Both the position numbers and the translations under genes were made by a program. A DNA stretch of 28,508 nt, taken from Chthonomonas sp. UBA2387 (lineage in GTDB: Bacteria > Armatimonadota > Fimbriimonadia > Fimbriimonadales > Fimbriimonadaceae). Location: contig DDSP01000035.1 in assembly GCA_002343445.1 (NCBI GenBank), positions 2,807 through 31,314 of the forward strand, given 5' to 3'. The notes below the pieces were generated by a model that saw only the letters and a list, made by a program, of their open reading frames with translations, searched no databases and was not told where the DNA came from. The first letter of the stretch is position 1. Every line of letters begins with the position of its first letter. This document shows positions 15,798-22,432 of the stretch, piece after piece.

Positions 15798-16906
15798 CGA
15801 ACCACTACAAGACGCTGGGCGTCGAGCCGACGGCCACCGAAGCCGAGATTCGCTCGGCCTACCGGAAACTGGTGCTGGTGCACCACCCCGACCGCTCGAA
15901 GAACCCGAAGTCGGCCGAGGTCTTTGTGCGCGTGCGCGAGGCTTACGAAGTACTTTCGCAGCCCGATTCCCGACGACTGCACGACCAGAGGCTGAACCAA
16001 CCCGCACCCGCTCCCGAGCCGCCGAAGCACCGGCCGCCCAAGCCTAAGACGGCCAGCTACCGCGGCTGGGGCGACGACCCAGAACCCGCCGCGCCGCAGG
16101 GCCCGAGAATCTCCGAGGTGGAGATCGAGCGAGACTTGGAGAAACTGGCTACGCTGTTCTCACTGGGCAAGATGGCCGACGCGGAAGCGCTGGCGCGGAC
16201 GCTGAATCACAAACTACCTACCTTGGCCACCCCATACGCCGTCTTGGGCGACATCGCACGGCTCCAAGGAAAGCACGAAGCAGCCGCGAGGCTCTACGCC
16301 TATGCCGTCCAGTACTCGCCAGGCAACAAGCTCTTCGAGCAACGGCTTGACGAGATGCTGCGCATCCTCACGCCTCAGCCCGAAGCCCGCCGAATCAACC
16401 CTTGGGCAGCGCAGCTGTTCGCGTGGAGCATCGTGCTGTGTTGTTTGGCCTATGTGGCGTTGAGTCGCGAGAAGCCGATGCTGCCGACCGTCGAATTGGT
16501 GAACACGTGGACGCTAGGCTTGGTGGTCATGCTGTTCATCTCGGGTGCGGTCGTGGGTTCGGCGCTCTCGATGGGCGGGCTGCTGGAGCGGTTCGTCTCC
16601 ACGACGACTTCCGCGATGGGAGGCGTCACACCTGCGTTTTACCTTGGCATCATGGCGATCGTGAACTATTGGGCCGCCGCCGCGCTCTACATTGGAACGA
16701 GCCTGCTCAATGGTTCGGCCAGCGTCGCCGTTTCGCGGCTGGTGGCCAGCGTGGGAGGCATCACGTTTCTCGCGACGCTGACCGCAGGAATCTCCACGCA
16801 CGTGGACGCGTTCCAAGTACTGGTGTGGGGCGGCAACGTGGCCTACATCGGTGCCGTGGTCGGCTGGATGATCGCGGACTCGATGCTCGAGAGCGTGTCG
16901 CCCTGA
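15794..16906 (+). CDS. Membrane-anchored J-domain protein
   Basis: A 370-residue protein. Residues 4-66 form a J-domain (YKTLGVEPTATEAEIRSAY) with the DnaK-stimulating His-Pro-Asp at 31-33 (HHPDRSKNP). A Pro-rich linker (68-105) follows, then a helical, TPR-like segment (110-192; ALARTLNHKL, YAVLGDIARLQGKHEAAARLY), then about five membrane helices (204-223, 238-259, 280-302, 316-334 and 340-362). It lacks the G/F-rich and zinc-finger regions of true DnaJ, so it is a specialised J-protein that would recruit DnaK to the inner membrane. The ATG overlaps the gspF stop (ATGA), implying coupled synthesis with the secretion platform. Its 3' end overlaps the convergent gene by 64 bp. Confidence 0.88.
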   Translation: MTNHYKTLGVEPTATEAEIRSAYRKLVLVHHPDRSKNPKSAEVFVRVREAYEVLSQPDSRRLHDQRLNQPAPAPEPPKHRPPKPKTASYRGWGDDPEPAAPQGPRISEVEIERDLEKLATLFSLGKMADAEALARTLNHKLPTLATPYAVLGDIARLQGKHEAAARLYAYAVQYSPGNKLFEQRLDEMLRILTPQPEARRINPWAAQLFAWSIVLCCLAYVALSREKPMLPTVELVNTWTLGLVVMLFISGAVVGSALSMGGLLERFVSTTTSAMGGVTPAFYLGIMAIVNYWAAAALYIGTSLLNGSASVAVSRLVASVGGITFLATLTAGISTHVDAFQVLVWGGNVAYIGAVVGWMIADSMLESVSP

Positions 16907-17379
16907 GGCTGAGTGTTCGCGCCGCCCGAGCGCTTGGGAGGCGTGGGGCCGATGGGATCTTCCACGGGAGGCGTCGCCGCTCCGCCCTCGAGATCGGGCA
17001 ACGTGTCCTGCACCGGCGCGCGCTCGGGCTTGGGCCTCGCATCGGGTTTGGGCTCCGTGTTCCTGGTGCGTGTGCGCTCCTTCTTGAGCTCGGTGGTCAC
17101 GCGCAGCCGCGGCGGCTTGAATGTCGGCTTCTCGTCGGGCCGAGATTCCACCTGAAGGCGTTCGGAGGCGGGTTGGGTCGCTTGCGGCTCGTCGCTGGGT
17201 TCGGTCGTCTCCTCTTCTGAGCCAAGGGTCGGCAACTTGAGATCCAGCGCGCGCGCTTTCTGCGCCACGCTGGTGCCGCTGAGCCTGGGGCCGACGACGA
17301 AGTAGCCGAGCGCTCCAAGTGCGACAGGCACCGCCAGCCACTGAAGCAAGCCAAGACCAATGCGACCGCGTTTCGCCAT
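16843..17379 (-). CDS. Membrane-anchored Pro/Glu-rich protein of unknown function
   Basis: A 178-residue protein with a short basic N-terminus (MAKRGR), one hydrophobic helix (about 8-29), and a long Pro-, Glu- and Lys-rich tail without recognisable domain, probably periplasmic and disordered. No function can be assigned. Reality is supported by a TAGAAT box 6 nt before the ATG and by the membrane-anchor organisation. The last 64 nt run antisense to the end of the J-domain gene, encoding that protein's final membrane helix on the other strand; such long tail-to-tail overlap is unusual. A long open frame on the plus strand through the same region is probably a GC-driven shadow. Confidence 0.65.
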   Translation of the reverse strand: MAKRGRIGLGLLQWLAVPVALGALGYFVVGPRLSGTSVAQKARALDLKLPTLGSEEETTEPSDEPQATQPASERLQVESRPDEKPTFKPPRLRVTTELKKERTRTRNTEPKPDARPKPERAPVQDTLPDLEGGAATPPVEDPIGPTPPKRSGGANTQPQGDTLSSIESAIIQPTTAPM

Positions 17380-17385
17380 GGGTTC

Positions 17386-17391
17386 ATTCTA
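17386..17391 (-). promoter_or_regulatory. -10-like box TAGAAT
   Basis: On the minus strand TAGAAT ends 6 nt before ATG 17379, the same element and nearly the same distance as at 7055-7060. Confidence 0.5.
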
Positions 17392-17441
17392 ACAGACGCG
17401 CGAAAGTGGGCCGAGTGTGCCGGGGTCCTACGCGCACGCGC

Positions 17442-18314
17442 TCAGACCAACGAGGCCTTGCGTCGTCGTAGCGCGAAAGCGCCGAGTCCCGAAGCGAGTG
17501 CGAGCATCGTCGCGGGTTCGGGAACCGGGTTCAGCCAATCCGTTCCCGACCGAGAGGAGAAGCCCTCGATGGCGACGAGGTTGCCGTTGGCATCGCGAAA
17601 ATTGTCCATCCCGTTCCAATAGGCCGAATGCGAAAAGTCCAGGATTCCCGATACCGTCCCCGGCAGAAGCGAGTCGTTGGTGGCGTGGAAGTACGCCTCC
17701 ATGTTGCCGCTCAGCAAGAAGGGCTGGCCGTAGATGAACTCGAGCGTCACCTCGGCCAGAGGCTGATTGAGTTCGTCGCCGTAGTACTCGATTCCGCCTT
17801 CTCCGTCCGAGTACCACGAGCCGAACCAGCCTCCCACGAGATAGCTTCCGCCGCCATCGGTGCTCGTGCCGATCCACGAATCCCAGAACCCGTAGAGATC
17901 GGCGTCGGGCGTGTTGTAGGCACCGGAGAACGCGAACGCGTCGGACCCGAACACCCGCAGAGAGGCCGTAAACGTACCGATCGTTCCGTTCAAGTCTCCG
18001 CCGTCAATCGTAACCTGATCAATCCACTGGGTTCGCGCGTCCGCCATGATCGTCCACGTCGGGTCCGTAGCGTTGAACGCGTCGAAGTGGGCGAACACCT
18101 TGTTCACACCGAAGGCCAGTTGACCTTCAGCCAGCGCGAGCGCTTTGTCCGGGACCTCGTGACGTAGGCTCACCAAGTTGGGATTGTCGAACTCGTAGAG
18201 GGCCTGTTGGTCGGAATCCACCATGGTCCTGACCTCGGTGACGAAAGATCGGTCTTGAGCGTGGCCCAGCGAGGCGGCGACGAGAAGCGCGAAACAGACG
18301 TGCGGCGTGCGCAT
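17442..18314 (-). CDS. PEP-CTERM sorting-signal protein
   Basis: A 290-residue secreted protein. The N-terminal signal peptide is MRTPHVCFALLVAASLGHAQ. The C-terminus carries a PEP-CTERM signal: VPEPATMLALASGLGAFAL followed by RRRK, that is the Pro-Glu-Pro motif, a membrane helix and a basic tail. By family knowledge such proteins are handled by exosortase and end up in the envelope or extracellular matrix. The middle is rich in Gly, Asp and aromatic residues (DADLYGFWDSWIG, GGWFGSWYSDGEGG), consistent with a beta-rich surface protein; no enzyme motif is seen. The start is uncertain: in-frame ATG codons at 18335 and 18353 and a TTG at 18383 are alternatives. ATG 18314 gives the most normal signal peptide. 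No exosortase gene is in the window. Confidence 0.85.
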   Translation of the reverse strand: MRTPHVCFALLVAASLGHAQDRSFVTEVRTMVDSDQQALYEFDNPNLVSLRHEVPDKALALAEGQLAFGVNKVFAHFDAFNATDPTWTIMADARTQWIDQVTIDGGDLNGTIGTFTASLRVFGSDAFAFSGAYNTPDADLYGFWDSWIGTSTDGGGSYLVGGWFGSWYSDGEGGIEYYGDELNQPLAEVTLEFIYGQPFLLSGNMEAYFHATNDSLLPGTVSGILDFSHSAYWNGMDNFRDANGNLVAIEGFSSRSGTDWLNPVPEPATMLALASGLGAFALRRRKASLV

Positions 18315-18431
18315 GGTCTCAAGGAGTCTGGTCATGGCCCACGTGATACCCATGGGTCGATTGGCGCGAATTGGGTACAACAAAGTCCAGATTGGGCGAG
18401 GCGAACTCTACACGTTCCGCCCGCGTAGACG

Positions 18432-18437
18432 TACAAT
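18432..18437 (+). promoter_or_regulatory. -10-like box TACAAT before the Fe-S carrier gene
   Basis: TACAAT ends 6 nt before ATG 18444, with AGAACG between. The 8-mer GTACAATA is shared with the ispH box at 10632-10639. Confidence 0.5.
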
Positions 18438-18443
18438 AGAACG

Positions 18444-18821
18444 ATGATCACCCTCACCGACCGCGCCGCGTGCGAGCTCAAGGAGCTCATGATCCAAGAG
18501 AACAAGACCAACGCCTACCTTCGCGTGTGGGTGGCCGGCGGCGGTTGCTCGGGCCTGCAGTACGGCATGGCCCTCGACGATGGCGAGCCCGAGGATGGCG
18601 ACCAGACGTTCGAAAACGACGGCGTGCGCGTTTTGGTGGACGATCTGAGCCTGCGCTACATGGTCGGCTCGACCGTGGACTATGTGGACGACCCCATGGG
18701 TGGCGGCTTCAAGATCGAAAACCCGATGGCCACGAAGTCCTGCGGCTGCGGCTCCAGCTTCCAGACCGAGGAAGGCCAAGCCAGCGGCGGCGGTTGCGGC
18801 AGCGGCTGCGGTTGCCGATAA
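18444..18821 (+). CDS. erpA: A-type iron-sulfur carrier (IscA/ErpA/HesB family)
   Basis: A 125-residue protein with the three conserved cysteines of A-type carriers: Cys35 (GGGCSGLQYGM) and Cys100-x-Cys102 (KSCGCGSSF). Residues 1-106 match the whole family, which normally ends just after GCGSSF. It receives or delivers Fe-S clusters in the cytoplasm; possible clients include IspH encoded at 10647. It carries an extra Gly/Cys-rich tail (about 107-125) with three more cysteines at 118, 122 and 124. Which subgroup (IscA, ErpA or SufA) it belongs to cannot be decided here, so the symbol is provisional. It stands alone, not in an isc or suf operon. Confidence 0.9.
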   Translation: MITLTDRAACELKELMIQENKTNAYLRVWVAGGGCSGLQYGMALDDGEPEDGDQTFENDGVRVLVDDLSLRYMVGSTVDYVDDPMGGGFKIENPMATKSCGCGSSFQTEEGQASGGGCGSGCGCR

Positions 18822-18832
18822 GCGCTAGCTGA

Positions 18833-19687
18833 TCACCGCCCGAACAGATACAGCAGGATCATGCCGATCCTGCTGGCCCAGGCGCCCTCGTTGTGCACGG
18901 CGAAGCCGTCTTCGTAGTACACCAGGTCCACGCCCTCTTTCCATCCCTTTGCGGTCAGAGCATCACGCAGGCGGCGGGCGTCGGTGACGGCTCCAGGACC
19001 TTCCAGGGTCCCCATATCCATCCAAATGCGGCTGCCGAACTTCTTGGGCAGCGCCTCGACGCGCTTGATCATCACACGGTCGTCCCACCACACCGATGGG
19101 GACAGCACACCCAGCTTGCCGAACACGTCCGGCCGCGTGAGGCCCACGTGCAACGTGACGATGCCGCCGAAGGAACTCCCCGCCAGCCCTGTGTTGGCCG
19201 GGCCGGTCTTGGTGCGGTAGGTCTTGTTCACGAACGGCATCAGCTCGTCGGTGATGAACTTGCCGTACAGGTCGGCCTTCCCGCCCGCCTCCTGGCTGCC
19301 CATGCGCGCGCGGGTGGGCAGGAACTCGTTGGCGCGCTCGACTTCGGCGTTGGCGATCGCCACGATGACGATCGGCGGAATCAGCTTGGCCTTGATCAGC
19401 GCCTCGGCGGCCTCGTCGGCGCGCCACTCCAGGTTTGGCAGGTACGAGGTGTCGCCGCTGAACACGTTCTGCCCATCGTGCATGTAGAGCACCGGATAGC
19501 GCTCCTTGCTCTCCGCATAGCCCGGCGGCAGGTAGATCCACACGCGCCGCTTGTTGTTCAGGACCTTGGATTCGACGGCCTCGTGAAACACGATGGTGCC
19601 CGTCTTGGTGACCCGTCGTTGGGGTTGGTCCTGGGCGATGGCGAGCGAACAGGCGAATGCAAGGGCGGCGACGGCGATGCGCTTCAC
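18833..19687 (-). CDS. Secreted esterase (esterase D / enterochelin-esterase-like)
   Basis: A 284-residue alpha/beta hydrolase with a signal peptide (MKRIAVAALAFACSLAIAQ, read from the GTG start). The nucleophile elbow is GSSFG with Ser172 (GLAGSSFGGIVTLH); the probable catalytic His265 is in FAVHNEGAWASR, and an Asp near MDMGTLEGPG may complete the triad. YPVLYMHDGQNVF near 65-77 is typical of the putative esterase family (PF00756). It probably acts in the periplasm or outside the cell on ester-linked substrates (acyl- or feruloyl-sugars, siderophores); the substrate is unknown. GTG 19687 was chosen because it starts a complete signal peptide and follows a CACAAT box by 6 nt. Longer in-frame starts run into the rpsD terminator. 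Confidence 0.87.
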   Translation of the reverse strand: MKRIAVAALAFACSLAIAQDQPQRRVTKTGTIVFHEAVESKVLNNKRRVWIYLPPGYAESKERYPVLYMHDGQNVFSGDTSYLPNLEWRADEAAEALIKAKLIPPIVIVAIANAEVERANEFLPTRARMGSQEAGGKADLYGKFITDELMPFVNKTYRTKTGPANTGLAGSSFGGIVTLHVGLTRPDVFGKLGVLSPSVWWDDRVMIKRVEALPKKFGSRIWMDMGTLEGPGAVTDARRLRDALTAKGWKEGVDLVYYEDGFAVHNEGAWASRIGMILLYLFGR

Positions 19688-19693
19688 GGGGCC

Positions 19694-19699
19694 ATTGTG
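19694..19699 (-). promoter_or_regulatory. -10-like box CACAAT before the esterase gene
   Basis: On the minus strand the sequence is CACAAT-GGCCCC-GTG, ending 6 nt before the start. It lies 4 nt beyond the rpsD terminator hairpin. The same layout, CATAAT-GGCCCC-ATG, precedes the guanylyltransferase gene at 22407. Confidence 0.45.
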
Positions 19700-19703
19700 C
19701 CCC

Positions 19704-19744
19704 ATGCAAAAGGACCATGCCCACGGGGCATGGTCCTTTTGCAT
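19704..19744. terminator. Strong bidirectional-type intrinsic terminator of rpsD
   Basis: A perfect 19-bp inverted repeat (19704-19722 and 19726-19744) around a 3-nt loop. A GC-rich core (catgccc/gggcatg) is flanked by AAAAGG on one side and CCTTTT on the other, so the stem includes the U-rich tail in either direction. It lies 16 nt after the rpsD stop on the minus strand. It insulates the esterase gene, whose own -10-like box follows immediately. Confidence 0.85.
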
Positions 19745-19760
19745 GGCGTAAGTCCCAGAA

Positions 19761-20372
19761 TCAGCGGGCGTAGAACTCGATGACCTGCTGCTCTTGGAAG
19801 AAGCGGGGGAAGTCCTCGCGTTCGGGCATGGCGATGATCTTGCCGCACATGTTGGGCACGTCGGCTTCCATGTACGCGGGGACGGCCGCGCCTTCGTAGT
19901 GGTTGCTGCGGGCGATCTGCTTGCTCACGTCGCGATCGCGGATCGAAACCACGTCGCCGACGCGGAGCCGATAGCCGGGGATGTTGACGACCTTGCCGTT
20001 GACCAGAATGTGGCCGTGGCTGACCAACTGCCGGGCTTGGAACACGGTGCGCGCGTAGCCGAGGCGCCAAACGGCGGTCTGCAGGCGCAACTCCAGCAAA
20101 CGAAGGAAGTTCAGGCTCGAGTTGCCGTGCATGCGCTGGGCATCCTCGAACGTCGCCTGAAACTGCTTCTCCATCATGTTGTAGTAGCGGCGGATGACCT
20201 GCTTGGCCAACAGCTGCTCGCCGTATTCGGAGCGGTTCTTGCGCTCGCGTTGGGCAGGGCCGTGCTGGCCCAACCCGTAGGGGCGCTTGTTGCTCGGGCA
20301 CTTGCCGTTGCCCCAAATGTTGAAGCCGACGATCCGGCAGATGTCGGTTTTTCGTCCTCGATAGGTCGCCAT
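19761..20372 (-). CDS. rpsD: 30S ribosomal protein S4
   Basis: A 203-residue S4, the normal length. The N-terminal domain contains RPYGLGQHGPAQRERKNRSEYG and the S4 RNA-binding domain LELRLQTAVWRLGYARTVFQ followed by RQLVSHGHILVNGKVV. It binds 16S rRNA early in small-subunit assembly. Zinc-type S4 proteins have four N-terminal cysteines; only Cys12 and Cys25 remain here, so a full zinc site is unlikely. The gene is not beside rpsM, rpsK or rpoA as in many bacteria; it stands alone between an envelope methyltransferase and an esterase, with a strong terminator of its own. Confidence 0.97.
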   Translation of the reverse strand: MATYRGRKTDICRIVGFNIWGNGKCPSNKRPYGLGQHGPAQRERKNRSEYGEQLLAKQVIRRYYNMMEKQFQATFEDAQRMHGNSSLNFLRLLELRLQTAVWRLGYARTVFQARQLVSHGHILVNGKVVNIPGYRLRVGDVVSIRDRDVSKQIARSNHYEGAAVPAYMEADVPNMCGKIIAMPEREDFPRFFQEQQVIEFYAR

Positions 20373-20422
20373 AGAAATCGCTTCGCCGCCTCGCCCATGC
20401 AGGGCGTTCCGGGCGCAAGACG

Positions 20423-21274
20423 CTAGGATACCTCAGTCATGCGCGATTCGTCGCGGGAAGAGCGGCGATAGATGCGGTTCGCCACACCCTTGGTCCCGTG
20501 CGGATGGTTCGAGGCCAGCTCGAATCCCGCGTCGCACAAAACCGCATGGATGCCGGCGCACCGCTCTGAGCCGGTATCCACCTCGACCAAGATGCTTCGC
20601 AGCAGTGGGTTGGCCAACGTCTGGGGAGCACCCGCCAGGATGAGGTCTTCGGTCTGGTCCGTGTCCATCTTGAGCAAGCCAGGAACCGGCAGACTCATCT
20701 GGGCAATCAAGTCGTCCAGCCGGAAGCATAGGGAGGGCTGATCCGTTTGGCAGTCCTCATCGGCTTCGAACGAGGCGACAAAGCCTTCGGCCTCCAATCT
20801 TCCGTGCATCGTGACCACGCCCGTTCGGTCGGAAAGAGCGATGGGCATGGGCACGACCTGAGACATGCCGTTGCACTGAACGTTGCGGACCAGGCAGGCG
20901 TAGGTTGCAGCGCCGGGCTCGAAACTGAAAACTCGGCCCTCGGCACCGACGAGCGATGCCCCCACGAGGCTGTACGCCCCCGTGTTTGCGCCAACGTCGT
21001 AGAACACGTCGCCCGGGCGCAACTCGCTCTCCATCCAAGCCACCGTCTCGGGTTCCTTGGCGCACTCGTGCGTTCGGACCCACTCTTGCGGTGAACCCAC
21101 GTCCATCAGAATCGCGCGCCGAGGATAGTCGAGCGGGAGCCGGGCGCGCAGGTCCTTGCGGAACGTCAGCCGGCGCTTCGCCGTGACCAAGCCCAGAGCG
21201 GCCCGCGCCAAACCAAAGACGGCACCTTGCCAAAGGTCCTCAAACCATCGCTCAATGCCTCGAAAAGGGCTCAT
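20423..21274 (-). CDS. FkbM-family methyltransferase
   Basis: A 283-residue SAM-dependent methyltransferase. The SAM-binding segment is FYDVGANTGAYSLVGASLVG (about residues 90-109), followed by VFSFEPGAATYACLVRN, the acidic end of strand two. LLKMDTDQTEDLILAGA near 205 corresponds to the family's conserved KxDxxG/xE-x-x-x-L-x-G segment. FkbM enzymes O-methylate sugars or polyketides, often on surface polysaccharides. It lies 41 nt downstream of the mannose-1-phosphate guanylyltransferase gene on the same strand, which supports methylation of a mannose-derived glycan, though this is inference. A TATGCT at 21289-21294 upstream may be its own -10. Confidence 0.87.
   Translation of the reverse strand: MSPFRGIERWFEDLWQGAVFGLARAALGLVTAKRRLTFRKDLRARLPLDYPRRAILMDVGSPQEWVRTHECAKEPETVAWMESELRPGDVFYDVGANTGAYSLVGASLVGAEGRVFSFEPGAATYACLVRNVQCNGMSQVVPMPIALSDRTGVVTMHGRLEAEGFVASFEADEDCQTDQPSLCFRLDDLIAQMSLPVPGLLKMDTDQTEDLILAGAPQTLANPLLRSILVEVDTGSERCAGIHAVLCDAGFELASNHPHGTKGVANRIYRRSSRDESRMTEVS
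20425..20430 (-). promoter_or_regulatory. Possible -10 box TATCCT of rpsD
   Basis: On the minus strand TATCCT lies at the very end of the preceding methyltransferase gene, 52 nt before the rpsD start. It would give a leader of about 45 nt, long enough for control of S4 synthesis. No clear -35 element is seen. Confidence 0.3.
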
Positions 21275-21288
21275 TCAGTCGTGCGCCC

Positions 21289-21294
21289 AGCATA
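21289..21294 (-). promoter_or_regulatory. Possible -10 box TATGCT of the FkbM gene
   Basis: On the minus strand TATGCT ends 14 nt before ATG 21274, inside the 41-nt gap after the guanylyltransferase gene. It could give a short-leader internal transcript. Confidence 0.3.
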
Positions 21295-21315
21295 GCCCAT
21301 CGGAACGACCTACAG

Positions 21316-22407
21316 CTAAAGAAGTTCTTGGATGCCCTGCTTGCCCAGCGTAGCCACCAGGGCTCGAACCGATTGGGGGTCGCGCCGGTCGCAGACGAGG
21401 ATGGCGGAGTCCGTCGCAACGATGACCAGATTGGACACCGAAGAGACACACACACGTGAACCGGACTCGTTGTAGACCACGCAATCGGAAGCGTTGACCA
21501 GCGTGGCTTTGCCATGCACGGCGTTCGACCGCGCATCCTGGGGGAGATGCCGCCGCAACGAATCCCACGTGCCCAAGTCGTCCCACTCAAAGGCCGATTC
21601 CACCATCAGGACGTGGGTCGTGTGCTCCATCAACGCGTAGTCGATCGAGATGTCCGGCAGTTCGGCGAACACCCGCGCCGCCGCCTCGTGGTCGCCCGCC
21701 CGCAACAGAGGCACCAGTCGTTCCCAGACCATCAGGTGCATCGGCGAGGCGCCGCGCAGTTCTTCGGCGAACGTCTCCAGCGTCCAGAAGAACATGCCGG
21801 AGTTCCAGAAGAAGTTGCCGCGCGCGATGTAGTCTTCGGCCAACTCGACCGAGGGCTTCTCGCGGAAACCGGCCACCTTTCGCACTCGCTGGTCGCGGTA
21901 TTCGTACACTTCTCCCTGCTTGGCTTCAACATATCCGAATCCCGTGTCGGGCCGATCGGGCTGCACGCCGATGATGGTGATCGCCTTCTCGCTCTCGCAT
22001 AGGTCGAGGGCCGCTGCGACGGCGAGCCGAAACGCTTCGGGAGGGCCGATGTGGTGGTCCGAAGTGAGCACAGCCATCGAAATCTCGCTGCGCGAGCCAT
22101 GCTGGGCTTCAAGGTTGGCGGCCGCCCAAACCAGTGCGCCGGCGGTGTTTCGCTTGTGGGGCTCCGCAAAGACCTGTCCCGGGGCCAACTCCGGCAACAA
22201 CTCCCGCACCGACTCCGCCAAGGGCGGAATGGTGGCCACCAGAACGTTCTCCACGCCGAGCAGCGGCGCGACCCGATCCACAGCTTCACCCAGCATAGAC
22301 CGCCCTTCCGTGCCGAAAGGCAGGAACTGCTTGGGGCGCAGGCGGCGGCTGAGCGGCCAAAACCGCTCACCGGAGCCGCCTGCCATGATCAGGGCGCAAC
22401 GCGTCAT
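21316..22407 (-). CDS. manC: Mannose-1-phosphate guanylyltransferase
   Basis: A 363-residue nucleotidyltransferase, the length of the stand-alone GDP-mannose pyrophosphorylases (no fused phosphomannose isomerase domain). The N-terminal signature is IMAGGSGERFWPLSRRLRPK. EPHKRNTAGAL, LTSDHHI, TGFGYVE, FREKPSVELA and FFWNSGMFFW follow in the usual order. It joins GTP and mannose 1-phosphate to GDP-mannose in the cytoplasm, a donor for surface glycans and the precursor of GDP-fucose. The start lies 6 nt after a CATAAT box. It probably shares a unit with the FkbM methyltransferase. Confidence 0.95.
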   Translation of the reverse strand: MTRCALIMAGGSGERFWPLSRRLRPKQFLPFGTEGRSMLGEAVDRVAPLLGVENVLVATIPPLAESVRELLPELAPGQVFAEPHKRNTAGALVWAAANLEAQHGSRSEISMAVLTSDHHIGPPEAFRLAVAAALDLCESEKAITIIGVQPDRPDTGFGYVEAKQGEVYEYRDQRVRKVAGFREKPSVELAEDYIARGNFFWNSGMFFWTLETFAEELRGASPMHLMVWERLVPLLRAGDHEAAARVFAELPDISIDYALMEHTTHVLMVESAFEWDDLGTWDSLRRHLPQDARSNAVHGKATLVNASDCVVYNESGSRVCVSSVSNLVIVATDSAILVCDRRDPQSVRALVATLGKQGIQELL

Positions 22408-22413
22408 GGGGCC

Positions 22414-22419
22414 ATTATG
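22414..22419 (-). promoter_or_regulatory. -10-like box CATAAT before manC
   Basis: On the minus strand the sequence reads CATAAT-GGCCCC-ATG, with 6 nt between box and start. It occupies the 25-bp gap after the propeller/dockerin gene, so manC probably has its own promoter. Confidence 0.5.
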
Positions 22420-22432
22420 GGCCTTCGCCAGC

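Noticed and set aside
16402..17220. Plus-strand open frame of 272 codons through 16907-17220 as a gene
   Set aside because: Most of it is another frame of the J-domain gene and the rest is Arg/Gly-rich without motif; the minus strand has a membrane anchor and a start-proximal TAGAAT box.
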